Assembly (NCBI GenBank): GCA_036346255.1 | Contig: JAYEVH010000134.1 | Coordinates: 1-64,000 of the forward strand | From: Ampelocalamus luodianensis | Taxonomy: Eukaryota > Streptophyta > Magnoliopsida > Poales > Poaceae | Length of the DNA: 64,000 nucleotides | Direction: 5' to 3' | In this document: positions 53,338-64,000 of the stretch, piece after piece | Position numbering within the stretch: position 1 is the first letter of the stretch | Layout of the letters: every line of letters begins with the position of its first letter | Notes under the pieces: generated by a model | What the model saw: the letters and a program-made list of their open reading frames with translations, nothing else | Told to the model about the DNA's origin: nothing | The model's database searches: none | Program-made: the position numbers and the translations under genes

Positions 53338-56300
53338 TGTGGGGACCCCCAGGTTATTTTTGTAAGACCGATGCATTCCCAGTTTTAGGAGAATAACTCT
53401 TGGGCCTCAAGGAGATGAAACCCAACTCAACTCCATTTAAGTGAGAGTACCCGACTGATCTAGAGCGACGGATAGCATGCATACTGCTCCTCTGCGAATA
53501 CTGCATGATAGCCGGTTCTCCATCAGCCCGAGTCCACACTTAAACAAGTTAAAAGGGTTTCAAAATAGCGGGTATGTGTCTCATGTTGGCTCCCAAGATC
53601 AGCGACCAACACTCACATGCCCTTAACAACGTCAATCACATGCATACAACATTCATAGATTAATATATGAAGTGCATACGACAATACTTAAATCTACAAC
53701 TATTACAAAAGCGGCTGACTGGCCAAATTCAAAATATTACATTAAGTAGCAGCGGAAACAAAGTAACTAAACCAAAAGTTCTAGCAAGTGTGCCCAAAAT
53801 CCAAGGCAACCGACTGGGAGCTACAAAACAACATTATTCGTTAGTGTCGCCAAACTCAGCGCTAACGAATTGTTCGAGTGCAACATCATCCTCACTGAAC
53901 AACAAAAAAAATTATACAGTTGAATACAAAATGTATATGCTAGAGGATTTATAGCTCAAAAAATACCAAAGTGGCAGCCCACTTTAGTAAACTAACTTTG
54001 CATGAATACCCGTTCATGCCGATACCGAGTTGCAACCATGTAAAATTTTAATTAAGGTCTAACGATGATGTCATTCAATACCAAGCGGTCGTCCATAACC
54101 ATGGACATAGCTAGTCAAATAGATTAATCCCTGCAGGGGAGTACAACTTTACACACACGACTCAATCAGCCCGTAAGCCTCCGGATAATGACACACTTCC
54201 TAAGTTATGACAGCCGGGTAGATCAAGATTTAGTATTTTTTAATAAGAAGACCCTATTGAGTTGAATCCCCCTTGTGAGATGAACCCCAAACTCAGTACA
54301 AGCTACTGATAGAGCTTGCTAAGTGGGCATGTAAGTTGTGCTGGAAATACCGATAAAATATAAATAAAGAAAAAAATAGTGCTCTCATACACATTATGGA
54401 AAATTGCATCAGAACCTACAAACTAATGCATTCTCTAGACCCGCATGGCTAAGCATACCCACATATAAATAGATATATTATCACCAACATCTAACCTTAA
54501 GCATATTTGTAATCGAAACATCAGGGATAATCATTAAGAATTGGACTAACTAACTCAAAAATATATCGATATACCAAAAAAGCATGCAAACAATATCATT
54601 GCATTTCAAAGTACTAACTAACAAAAGCTGGGATCAAAATGATGCAAGAACAAAGTTCAAATGATGCTTACCTTGCTGGAAGTATAATTGTTCACTCTAA
54701 AATAGCGTAGTCGTTCACTTCGAGCAATTCAGAATCTATAAAAGACGACATCGAACAAAAAATAAAATTGCTAAAAAATGCATGAAATTTCTACAGTAGC
54801 TAGATTATGATTTTAGATGAATTTAGGTGCAATAATTATTTTAATTGGAGTTCATATGTGCAAGTTATAGACTTTAGAAAATCAAAAGGTAGAAAAATGC
54901 TGGAAAATCATAATCTATCACTACTCATCCGAATTAATTACTTTGGTGAAAATTTCCAGAATAGTGGTGGGATAAGCTTTACATGGTATGAAAGATAATA
55001 AAAATTAATGATAAATAAAAATTGAATCATCTCAAATGGAGTTCAGATGAATTTTCTATGAATTTTTGAAGTTAATTGAATTTCTAGTACAAAAAAATCC
55101 TTTTTTGGGTTTAATTCTTACATCAAAATTTTTTGGGACAGAACATGCTTAAAAATTAGACCAAGAGGAAGTACATTAAAAATGCAACCGAACAAAATTG
55201 GTTCTAATTATTTTGGAGTCAAAATGAATTAGTTATGAATTTTTGAAGTTTTTTTGAATTTACAGTGCAAAAATAAATCACTTCGGAATTTCTTAAAGCA
55301 TTTAATAATTTTCATAACCAAACTTACCTAGCCTCTATCACTGACAAGTGGGGTTCCCTGCACAGAATCCTTTTTCATGTAATTTTCGAATTAAAATCCA
55401 TAGTGACACGTGGGCCCTAATGTCAGTGACTCTTCCATGGCATAGTACAGTTGCCAGTTGGCATAGTACATGCACTAAGGGTCTACAAGCTCGGTTCACG
55501 GTTCACACCCAAGCACTGTGCACTTAAAACCCTCAAGCCCACATATCATTCACTCTTAAGCATCCCGATTTAAATTAAAACTTCATTTTCTGTTCAAGGG
55601 ATCTACATGTAATAGAGACATTACCTTTTAAGACAATCATTTATTAACCTAAGCAATCATTAGCTCTAAAACCAAATGAGATTTGCCCTAATGGCCTAGC
55701 TACAGTTGTTATTAGACGTTCTGACAATTGGGGAGCACGACCACGACATCACCCTGGTGTCTCGCCGGCGATGTGGTCCTCCTCGGCGCAAAGTAAGGGC
55801 AGGAATGGAAACCTGTGAGCCGTGTGCACCATTCAGGGTAGGAATGGAAACCTGTAGCGGCGGTGCGTCGGAGATGGGCAGCGATGGACTTCGGCCAAAT
55901 GTGCATGCATCAAACCGACTACGCAAAGAGCAAATACATGCATGCATTAGATTCTACAGTGCATAGGGGACCTACCCAAGCGAAGAAGAAAGACGGAGAA
56001 GCTCGGAGGTTCCTTGTCGTCATTAATGGCGTCGACGATGAAGAGCTCAATGCCGGGGGGGGGGGTTGTCAACCTGAGCAAAAAGGAGGACAATGAAGGT
56101 ATGGAATAGCTTACAAAGGTTAAGCAGATGGTGACATTACAAAGAATTGGGGAATGCCTCACCAAAATGGTGTCGGTGTCGAGGAAGAAAGCTAAGGTTT
56201 TCGGCCGAAACGAGGCAACTTCAAAATTCGTGGGCTCCTGTGAAGTATTGAACAATTGATTTAGGGGAAATCTTTCTTATTCCCTAGAACACAATATGAC

Positions 56301-57329
56301 GCTCATAATCGTGGAATTAGCTCACTGGGATGAGGTTTGCATGATGGTGGCGTTCGGGGCGCACTCTGGACGTGTTCCAGAACCGATGAGGACATGATTG
56401 TGTTCCAGGAGCTACAGGCCAATGCAAGGTCCAGCATTAGCAAAATGAACATGGTGAGCGAAGTAGATGACAAAGGATAAGATGGGGTAGAGCTTACCCT
56501 AGAGGACATCAAGAATGAGCATCCCTTTCCTTGGCCAACACGAGGAAAAGTGAGGGAGAAAGGAGGGCAGGAGGGGGGTTAAACTTGGGATCTCGGGATG
56601 ATGACAGAACGGAAGTGGCGTGATGCAGCAGAGGTCCAGGAGTGCTGTATGGAGGTGGTGTATACACGGTGTCACTAGCGCGCGGAAGGAATCCTCGGCC
56701 GCGTAGCGCGCGTCACTTGCGACCGCCAACGGGAGGTAGGAGATGACCCCAATAGGTGGGACCCGGAGGTCAGCGGCTTAGTGCGGCGTGAGTCAGAGCC
56801 TAGCTCAGCCGGTTTGATTTGGTTGTGTGGTTAGGCCGAGTCAACTCAGTCTGGTCTCAGTCTAAACAGTTGACTAGATTTAAAATCAAACCTCTACGCT
56901 TTGACCAATTAGATGAAAATAGCAAATAAATTTATAAAATTCTAAAATTTTTCAGAGAGGACTCTGAGATGACCTAGTACCCAAGAATATTTTATAACCC
57001 CACTGTTCATGATTTATTTTCTTATTTTTAAATTTTTCACGGGAAAGGCTTGTGAAATGAGTTTGAATTTTCTCAAGGTTGATTTAAATTATAAAAAAAT
57101 GGAAAAAATATATTTATTCAGGATAAATAATATAAGATTGAAATATATTTTTTTGGAGAACTTTATATGCATTTATCTCTGCTTTCTTTTGGAGCTTCTT
57201 AATTGAGTTTTTGTGTTTAATTTTGATTTGAAGTTTTTCAAATGCAATAAATTGTGCACATGCTCAAGAAATTAAATGCATGCTCATGAGATACATAATA
57301 ATTCTATTAATCAAGTTGGGGTTGTGACA
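53338..57329 (-). repeat. 5' LTR of element D
   Basis: On the minus strand TGTCACAACCCCAACTTG at 57329 to GGGGGTCCCCACA at 53338, 3992 bases, with TG...CA ends. The central part (about 55700-56760) is GC-rich with open frames on both strands that look compositional; a run of nine or ten G's lies at 56056-56065. The AT-rich remainder has no gene. It inserted after TTTGT (57330-57334) into LTR G. Confidence 0.85.
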
Positions 57330-58714
57330 TTTGTTGCTGTTGAAATTATTTTTCCATATTTAATTTGCTTCTGGCTCTTTTGATTAGACATTGATTGTTC
57401 GAGCGAAATTTACAATGATCATCCATCCTCTTATTCAGAGAAACCAAAGCAAGAAAAGCACCTCCTTTGACCATGTTGATCTTACTATTTTAATTATTGT
57501 ACTTATTTTTGTAAAATCTATTATGCATGCGTATATGTTTGCTTAAAATTGCTATATTTAGAAATAATGGTAATTATATTCCTATTTGATGCATGATCCT
57601 CCTTGAAATATTGATATCCTTATTGTTATAGCCATTAGGGTATGGTTTAGACAATGAATGATGTCAAATTGGGTTTTTTGAATGCGAATATCGCATAAAA
57701 GCATATTTGGGCTTTAGTCTTTACTAAAATTGGAAAAATGGATGACATATTGAATATGAGATTGGGATATGTGAAATGACGGTCCAAAGGGTTTACCTCT
57801 GTTATTTTGTATAAAAACAAAAATGAAAAACTTAGTTTGTGACGTGGGCGAGTTATATTATAGTCTGAGTAGTGTGAGAGGTGTATCTCACAAATAGATA
57901 GGGGGAGATCCTCGCCCGAGTCGATTAAGGACCGAACGCGGCAAGTCCTATCTAATCCTAAGCGTACAACCACATGTGCCGGGTATGGGACAGCCTTAGC
58001 TAGTTAAGTCAACGAAAACTAGCCTTGCGCATTGGTAGGCCATGGTAGTGCAAGTATGAACGGTGTAGGCATGTTCAAAGGGGCTCCCTTCACCACGATG
58101 TTGGGCAAAAAGCTTGCTAACACAACGGTGAATGCCTCACTGAGATGGGGGTGTACCAGGGTGAAGTGAGGGTGTTCATTCGACGAGCTAGGGCAAGGTT
58201 AGGACTAGGTGACGTAAAGGCTTCGACGAGTGCTCTAGACTACTTTCCAAAGGTTAGTAAGCGGTGGTATCGACAGATGCCAAACAAACTAGAGGATTCG
58301 TGTGCTATGGGTAAAGTTGTACACCTCTGCAGAGTCTTAATATATTTAAATAGCCATGCTCATGGTCATGAGCGTGCCTATTGCATCTTAATAGGTATAG
58401 ACTTGGTTTTTACAAAAAAAATGGTTCTTCTTGGAAAAATGTGGGATGGTTGTTAGTTCATATTTGAGTCGAGTGCCATGTCTGTGGCCAGAAATAAAAT
58501 GTTGATTACTGCTGAGGAGGGTTGTGATTTGTTATTTATTCAAGTACTTGTTATTCAATATATACTTAACTGCTCTTTAAACTCTCAATTCAAAATACTA
58601 TATATTGATATTGCAAATAAAACTTGCTTAATGCAGAAAATAACTTATAGCATAGAGCCTCATCCCTTGATAGTCTTGCATGTATATAAACTTTGCGATA
58701 CACTACAAGTCTTG
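57330..58714 (+). repeat. LTR G fragment
   Basis: Flanked on both sides by insertions (D on the left, CACTA on the right). It has the layout of the C and H LTRs: an AT-rich lead, CCCGAGTCGATTAAGGACCG followed by AAC at 57916-57937, and a later stretch with ATTGCAAATAAAACTTGCTT like 2320-2340 of H. No termini are present. Open frames within are not supported. Confidence 0.6.
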
Positions 58715-58806
58715 CACTACAAGAAATCCTTCTTTTTATGACAAAATCCCTCATGACGGGGCCTGTTTTCGTCATATAATGTAACATAATATGACGACAA
58801 ATAATG

Positions 58807-59856
58807 TGATGAGGGCATCCCTAACACTTATACATCTTTCCCTATTGGTGGTCATACACATACTGAGGTGGACGCCATACGTGACGCTACAAATAATTCA
58901 AGTATAGAAGTGCATATTGGTCCACTGACGAGAGCAAGAGCTAAACTTCTAAATCAACAGGTGCTTTTGTTTCTTAATGAATCTTCTATTGTTATTGATG
59001 AGAATTGGGTATTACCTCATGCAAATGTTTTGTGCATTCTCAGGTTTGAACATTGTGAAGCCTTTGGAACCAAGAGGGAGGTCGGAGTCAAAGCAATGGA
59101 GGAGAAGCTCACGTGGGTCAACCAAGGGGAGAAAAGCCCAAGAATTCAAGCCCAATTCGGATCTTCCACAAGTGCAACCGAAATTCGTCTCGGAATCAAC
59201 TCAGAATTCAATTCGGATTCGGTTCGGGACAGCCCAACAGGGCTGTAATAAAAAGGTCATAACTTTTGCATACGGAGTCCGATTGGGGTGTTCTTGGACT
59301 TGTTTGAAAGCTTATTTCAAGGCCCACACAATGGTTTTGGCCCCAGCTTCAGAAGACTTACGGTCGCGCCGCTATGGCCGAAACAATGTGACGGACTTAA
59401 GTTAGGTTTTCCTTTTTGTGTGTTTTTAGGTCTTAGCCGAGTTAGAGTTTGATTCGGCATGTGTGGCTGGCCCTAGGCCGTGCGTGAGTCGTGGAGGGCG
59501 CCTTAAATACCCTTGCCCCTCCCTTGTATCCATTAGACCAGTTTATGCATAAGATTGAAACATAGCTATTGCTTGTTCTTTCGACACCAGAGTTCATGCG
59601 AGGACTTTGAGAGAGAATTAGGCGATCCATTTGTTTTGTTCTGCAATCCAAGGTCAAGCCGTCGTTCCATTGGGAATTGGGGACTTGGCGTTAAAGCGTT
59701 CGTGGTCTCGCGACGAACAACTACCCGGTGTATTGTGGGCGTATTCGAAGAGTTGAGGGTTCGTGCATTGGCGCGAGTGTTCAGCTAGCGACATCGTCTA
59801 CTTCGCATCAACTATCCACGGTTTCTCACTGAGAAGATCGGGCCTCCCCCGTATCA
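58807..59856 (+). mobile_element. Family-A solo LTR with TAATG duplication
   Basis: TGATGAGGGC at 58807 to CCCCGTATCA at 59856, 1050 bases, flanked by TAATG (58802-58806, 59857-59861). Cleanest family-A LTR in the window. A TTAAATAC box is at 59503-59510 and the conserved GTTTATGCATAAGATTG stretch is at 59542. Confidence 0.95.
58808..59248 (+). CDS. LTR-encoded C-terminal extension of family-A Pol
   Basis: The frame is open from the second base of the LTR for 146 codons: DEGIPNTYTSFPIGGHTHTE, then GPLTRARAKLLNQQVLLFLN and ENWVLPHANVLCILRFE, a Lys/Glu-rich stretch, and a stop at 59248. In the family-A element at 15587-15877 the integrase frame runs through the polypurine tract into exactly this frame. 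It is therefore the tail of integrase when the LTR is a 3' LTR; in a solo LTR it has no start of its own. Family B encodes a diverged version (AKLLKQQVHLFLNEF, ENWLLPKA). This resembles the LTR-encoded tail of CRM-like elements. No catalytic role is known to me. Confidence 0.65.
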   Translation, partial: DEGIPNTYTSFPIGGHTHTEVDAIRDATNNSSIEVHIGPLTRARAKLLNQQVLLFLNESSIVIDENWVLPHANVLCILRFEHCEAFGTKREVGVKAMEEKLTWVNQGEKSPRIQAQFGSSTSATEIRLGINSEFNSDSVRDSPTGL

Positions 59857-59861
59857 TAATG

Positions 59862-60110
59862 TGTCGTCATAAAGTGATAAGCCCCAGAAGAATTTATGAT
59901 GACATCGTTTATTGTGTCACATAAAGGTACCAAGTTTCATCACAAATTGTCAGTCGCCATGAGCGGGTTGACGGTTTTGTTGTTATGACGCTACGAGCTG
60001 TTTTATGTGACGGTTTCGCGGCGTCACTTTATGTTATTTCAAAAAATGACCGGCCCCAACGTCAATATACCCCCTGCAGGTGGACCCTACCCCTTTCTGT
60101 TGACCACTTT
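59862..60110. repeat. Subterminal repeats of the third CACTA
   Basis: TGTCGTCATAAAGTGATAAG, then TTTATGATGACATCG and GTTATGACGCTACG: TATGACG-type units in direct and inverted copies continue the terminal zone interrupted by the solo LTR. Nothing coding. Confidence 0.6.
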
Positions 60111-60625
60111 TATTTTCCCCATCTCCTCGACCCAACTGAAGACGGCGGCGAGCGGAGGGCGGCCTTTGGCGGTACGGAGGGCGGCGAGCGGTGGGCGGCC
60201 TCTGGGCGAGCGTCAAGCGGGTGGTGGCATGCGGGCGAACACGGTGCCGTCCGCGGGTGCATCGGCGAATCGCCTCCCCTCTCCCAACCGACGCGGCACT
60301 GGCGCGGCGCGCGTGAGATCCGCTACCAGGCCGACCGGCGGAGCGCGGATCTCCGGTGACCGCCGCGACCGCATCAGGTTGGTAGGCGGCGTGCTCCTAC
60401 TCCCCAGTTGCTCATGGCGGGCAGTGGCGCCGTCAATCCCCTCCCCGCCCCCCTCCATTTGGTCGGTAGTGGCGCCCTCATCCCCCTCCCCGTTCCTCTT
60501 TCTATTGGCATGGCAATTCCTAATCAATCCCATGTGCATCAATCAGGGCTCTTGTCGCAGGCCTCATCATCTACTGCTCGCACTCGGCGGTCAAGCACAG
60601 CTAGGGATGCCCTGCAACCTGCACT

Positions 60626-61186
60626 TTGCCGTTGTTGCGCAGCACTTTGCCCACCGTGTCGACCGAGGCGGCGATCTATGATGTGACCGGGTTGCCGTTG
60701 ATAATGTGCCCGGATTGCAGGGACGTGAGGGTGTTTGCTGCCACTACCACGTGCTCTGAGTATAACATTGGAAGGAGATATTTCAAGTGTCCCACGAAGA
60801 ACTATAGAAATGCCAGTGAAGTGGTTGAATTTGCATTGCCCAAATTTCATTCTTGTTTGCCAAAATTTCATTGCCTGTGGTTGTAAATTTGGATGCAGGG
60901 GACATGTACTAGGTATTGGCTCGAGGAAGAATATGTGGTGTTCCTTCATGATAATGGATATCTACCGTGAGCTTCCTCGACCATTGCAGCAGCTTCGACA
61001 ACAGATGTTCCTGAGCTTGTGGGAAAAATTGATAGCTTAGAGCAAAATCTAAACAAGGTGAAGGAAATGGTTGGCAAGAACAGGGAAGGCATGGGAAGCT
61101 GCATTTTTCTTGTGTGTGGATGTGTGAATGTAACAATATTCCTGATGTTGGCCATCTTCTTGGTTGTAGCTGTAGTGTTCAAGTAG
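60626..61186 (+). pseudogene. GRF-type zinc finger / C-terminal membrane protein of CACTA
   Basis: Two exons are predicted: up to 60820 (GAA before GTGGTTG) and 60899-61186 (after TTGGATGCAG), joining in phase. Exon one has GLPLIMCPDCRDVRVFAA and TCSEYNIGRRYFKCPTKN. Exon two supplies the last finger Cys in GTCTRYWLEEEYVVFLHDN, then, after an in-frame TGA at 60968, VPELVGKIDSLEQNLNKVKE (coiled coil) and VTIFLMLAIFLVVAVVFK, a membrane segment ending at TAG. A GRF finger followed by a coiled coil and a C-terminal membrane segment is a known plant architecture. The upstream start is unclear: GC-rich sequence from 60110 has several frames and 60626 is TTG. Only one stop separates it from intact. 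Confidence 0.7.
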
Positions 61187-61439
61187 GCAATGCTGATGAA
61201 GTATGAGCCTTTGTGTTGAAGCTGTAGTGTTGAAGAACATGTTGTATTGGACCTGTTGTGCTGGATGCATGTATTTGCATTTGGTATGAAATATGGGCCT
61301 TTGTGCTCTTGGACATCTCTTGTGTGCATGGATATGTAACACATGCATTTCGATGTATGTTGAAATAAATATCCCTTTTGCTTTGATGTGTAACCTGTTT
61401 GGGATGAAATCTTGGCAACATGTATGTAACTTCCAGCAT

Positions 61440-61563
61440 ATATATATTATGACAGATTTTGTACTTTCCATAACATTGTCTTGTGGTCATAAAAACCCAG
61501 AAATATATATTATGACAGATTCTGGGCATTCCATGACATTATCATGTGGTCATAAAAACCTGC
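61440..61563 (+). repeat. Tandem duplication of about 62 bases
   Basis: Two head-to-tail copies of a unit containing ATATATTATGACAGATT and TGTGGTCATAAAAACC (starting 61440 and 61501), diverged by several substitutions. They hold TATGACA / GTCATA cores like the CACTA subterminal units, so they may be internal transposase-binding sites. 61187-61439 and 61564-61771 hold the 3' UTR-like flank of the zinc-finger gene and AT-rich sequence, with nothing further. Confidence 0.55.
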
Positions 61564-61771
61564 AGCATGTATGTAACCCAGAAGTGTATATATATCATGT
61601 CCATGAATTCTGGGCAGCATTTAGCCTGAATGTAACTTGCATCATAAATCAAGTATCCACTGAAACAGAACCATTGCATATAAGGTCTTACAAATTTCAA
61701 AGCATAATTCAAATACAACAGAATCACTAATAGAAGTTCATGGTTCACAAATAGCTCCAGAAATGCAAAGG

Positions 61772-63187
61772 TTAGTCATCATCACTGTTTTCTTCTGATA
61801 TGTTGCCTTCATCTGGACTATGGTACTCAAGGAAGGTTTCATCTTCATCTTCGTCTTCGCCGTCTATTTCATCACCTTGAGCTGTATGTTGATGTCGACG
61901 GATGCTCTCGACAAGGTCTGTACTAATAGGGCTGCCTGGTTCATTATCTATGTGCATCAAATCCATATCAGGATAAATGTCTCCCACTGTACCTTCTCTG
62001 GTCAAAGTATTCTCCTCTTGGTATGCCTCCTGACATCTCATCTGTACTTGTTCATGGATTGGTTGGTTTGTGTCGGACTCTTCAACATCAAATATATGTC
62101 GGTGGCCAAATTCTTGTACCACTCGCCAACATGGACCTAACTTTGTATCTTCCAAGAAAAATACTTGTGAAACACATTGCTAGAATGAAAGGATCATTCT
62201 TATACCATCGGCCTTGGATGTTAATGCTCTTGAAGTAACCATCATCTTTCATCTGGTATGTCCTTCCCTCAAGATTGTACCATTCACACCGTAATAAGAT
62301 AACAGTTCTACGTCCTTTGCTGTTCTTGCTGTAACTCAACTCAATAATGTCTGTGATTGTCCCATAGAAGTCAATAGTGTCATCACTGTGAGTACCTGCA
62401 GTTTTGATGGTGGAGTTATGTGTCTTCTGTGTTAAATCACGAGCCATAGTGTGATGCACGTACCCATTGATTATACAAGCTGTGTATGAGCGCACACGCT
62501 TATCCGTGTAGACATGCGAGTGAGTACAGGTCTTTATCAACATCTGTTGTGCCTTCAGTATTTCATTACGTAATCTGCGGGTTGAAAACATACTGAATTG
62601 CGAGTTTTAAAAATGTATTGTATCATAAATCAATAAGTCATGTTGTAGAAGTTGCACACACATGTTTCTCGAACCATGCAGCGAATTGTGTTGACATCAT
62701 TTTTTCAACATCGTTGACCTCTTGTTGTTCTAATTCTTCCCTATACATGCTGCAAAGGAAGAAGTTAATTAGTTTATTGTGACACTAGTATTGAATACAG
62801 TTGGCCGAAATGAAATGACAGCAATTACTCACTCTTTGTATTCATCAACCTCTTCGCAGTTATTTAGAACAAACCAAACCACGGAGTCATAGTCTTTATC
62901 TTCGTAATGAAGTTTTGAAGCACCCAACAGTTTAATACCATGACCAAAAATAGAGCACCCATTGGGTGAGATGTTATGTTCTCCATCTAAGTTTCTTTCA
63001 GGCCTAGTGAACCTAGTAATAATATCATTGAAATATGTTGAGCACCGGGTCATACACTCATAGACAGTGTATGCCTCTGCAACAGATCCTTCAGGTTTTG
63101 CTTTATTGCGGATGAAATGCTTAAAGGTGCCCAATCTTCTCTCAATGGGATATATCCATCCATACTGCACCGGTCCCCTAAGGAGTG
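61772..63187 (-). pseudogene. TNP2-like CACTA transposase, C-terminal half
   Basis: Minus strand, several exons. From 63187: GPVQYGWIYPIERRLGTFKH, FIRNKAKPEGSVAEAYTVYE and RFTRPERN (DUF4218 region), ending before GTGAGT near 62829. A small exon (about 62750-62664) reads MYREELEQQEVNDVEKMM and AAWFEKHV. From 62591: the DUF4216 region with YGTITDIIELSYS, VILLRCEWYNLEG and GYFKSINIQGRWYKNDPFIL. A one-base shift at about 62180 is followed by EDTKLGPCWRVVQEFGHRHI and an acidic tail ending EENSDDD at 61772. DUF4218/DUF4216 order is typical of CACTA TNP2 proteins. The catalytic N-terminal part lies beyond the LTR insertion at 63188. Confidence 0.85.
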
Positions 63188-63907
63188 TGATACGGGGAAA
63201 GCCCGATCTTCTCAGTGAGAAACCGAGGATAGTTGATGCGAAGTAGACGATGTCGCTAGCTGAACACTCGCGCCAATGCACGAACCCTCAACTCTTCGGA
63301 ATACGCCCACAACACAACGGGTAGTTGTTCGTCGCGAGACCACGAACGACGAACGCCAAGTCCCCGATTCCCAATAGAACGACGGCTTGACCTTCAATTG
63401 CAGAACGAACAATTGGATCGCCTAGTCCTCTCTCAAAGTCCTCGCATGAACGTTGGGGTCGAAAGAACAAGCAATAGCTATGTTTCAATCTTATGAATAA
63501 ACTGGTCTCATGGATACAAGGGAGGGGCAAGGGTATTTAAGGCACCCTCCATGACTCACGCACGGCCTAGGGCCGGCCACACATGCCGAATCAAACTCTA
63601 ACTCGGCTAAGACCTAAAAACACACAAAACGGAAAACCTAACTTAAGTCCGTCACATTGTTTCGGCCATAGCGGTGCGACCGTAAGTCTTCTGAAGCTGG
63701 GGCCAAAACCATTGTGTGGACCTTGGAATAAGCTTTCAAACAAGTCCAAGAACACCCCAATCGGACTCCGTATGCAAAAGTTATGGCCTTTTTATTACAG
63801 CCCTGTTGGGCTGTCCCGAATCCGAATTGAATTCTGAGTTGATTCCGAGATGAATTTCGGTTGCACTTGTGGAAGATCCGAATTGGGCTTGAATTCTTGG
63901 GCTTTTC
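63188..63907 (-). mobile_element. Family-A LTR, reverse, inserted in the transposase
   Basis: On the minus strand it ends CCCCGTATCA at 63188 next to GAGTG (63183-63187). Since the 3' side abuts host coding sequence it is a solo LTR or the 3' LTR of a reverse element. It is interrupted at 63907 by another LTR, so its start is outside the window. It is A-type throughout. Confidence 0.88.
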
Positions 63908-64000
63908 TGATGAGGCCATCCCTAACATTTATACATCTTTCCCTATTGGTGGTCATACACATACTGAGGTGGACGCCATACGTGACGCTACAAATAATTC
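63908..64000 (+). mobile_element. Family-A LTR start, inserted in the reverse LTR
   Basis: TGATGAGGCCATCCC begins at 63908 in plus orientation directly after TTTTC, within the reverse A LTR (which elsewhere reads GGGCCTTTCTCCTC at this point). Only 93 bases are in the window. It shows self-insertion of the family. Confidence 0.85.

Larger units (their letters stand above)
48584..57329 (-). mobile_element. Ty3/gypsy element D, reverse strand, cut by CACTA
   Basis: Read right to left: a 4.0 kb 5' LTR (57329-53338), primer site, ORF0, gag, protease, reverse transcriptase, RNase H, and the start of integrase, ending at 48584 against the outer CACTA terminus. Gene order, ORF0 and protein sequence are those of element C, but the LTR is unrelated in sequence. 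The other part of integrase and the 3' LTR are not found to the left of the CACTA complex. Confidence 0.88.
58715..64000. mobile_element. CACTA (En/Spm-like) transposon, right end outside the window
   Basis: The left terminus CACTACAAGAAATCC starts at 58715 after TTG. The subterminal zone (58715-58806 and 59862-60020) repeats TATGACG/CGTCATA units in both orientations. It encodes a GRF-type zinc-finger gene on the plus strand and a TNP2-type transposase on the minus strand, convergently transcribed. Two family-A LTR insertions interrupt it. Its right end is not reached. Confidence 0.85.

Noticed and set aside
55696..56729. Several open frames in the LTR of D
   Set aside because: Both strands are open over the same GC-rich stretch and none shows a conserved motif.
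58701..58710. An additional CACTACAAG just before the CACTA end
   Set aside because: Only nine bases match; the longer CACTACAAGAAATCC at 58715 is followed by subterminal repeats and is the better terminus.
60007..60681. 224-codon Gly/Ala/Arg-rich frame in the CACTA
   Set aside because: Overlapping frames on both strands in GC-rich sequence. Part may be the 5' exon or UTR of the zinc-finger gene, but no frame is convincing.
61049..61529. Minus-strand frames of 116-140 codons (His/Thr/Cys-rich)
   Set aside because: Antisense to the zinc-finger gene's coding end and 3' UTR; low complexity, no domain.

Overview
This window is a slice of plant nuclear heterochromatin, most likely from a grass. 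It is made almost entirely of nested transposable elements, and I find no intact host gene. The grass assignment is an inference. It rests on the mix of long-LTR Ty3/gypsy elements with initiator-Met-tRNA primer sites, a copia LTR with the start common in cereal elements, CACTA transposons with subterminal repeats, and GC-rich exon fragments. The species cannot be named from the sequence.

Left part (1-8425): the 3' end of a long LTR with its primer site and the first codons of a gag (1-3499). This is joined abruptly to a reverse-strand, 3'-truncated Ty3/gypsy copy, here called family A (3500-7758). About 670 bases with no recognised gene follow.

Central part (8426-38392): one chromovirus-type Ty3/gypsy element, C, with LTRs of about 4.4 kb and a 5-base target duplication (CTATC). 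It would be about 15 kb without its passengers. Its 5' LTR is split by a family-A element (9055-20639, duplication CGAAC). The 3' LTR of that element is in turn split by a small non-autonomous family-B element (15878-19760, duplication CTATT). C also carries a copia solo LTR in its first ORF, a family-A solo LTR near the end of integrase, and a reverse family-B solo LTR in its 3' LTR (duplication TATCT). Its ORF order is ORF0 (unknown), gag, protease, reverse transcriptase, RNase H, integrase, chromodomain. All are frameshifted.

Right-centre (38393-48583): a broken cullin-1 gene fragment, then two nested CACTA elements. The inner one (39709-48371) carries captured gene pieces, including a glycosylasparaginase first-exon fragment, which is cut by another LTR (E, 42343-43847). 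A further LTR-like block (F) lies to its right.

Right part (48584-64000): a reverse-strand relative of C, element D, with a 4.0 kb LTR, ORF0, gag and pol. It is cut in integrase by the outer CACTA. Next come part of another LTR (G) and a third CACTA (from 58715). The third CACTA encodes a TNP2-like transposase on the minus strand and a nearly intact GRF-type zinc-finger/membrane-anchor gene on the plus strand. It holds one family-A solo LTR and, at the window edge, two family-A LTRs inserted one into the other.

Cross-cutting observations: the A and B LTRs are open reading frames continuous with pol. Several unrelated LTRs share a covarying GAGTAC/GTACTC hairpin and an AAGGACCGAAC motif. Differences between repeat copies cluster at CAG/CTG, which suggests that part of the apparent decay is base-calling error at CHG-methylated sites.
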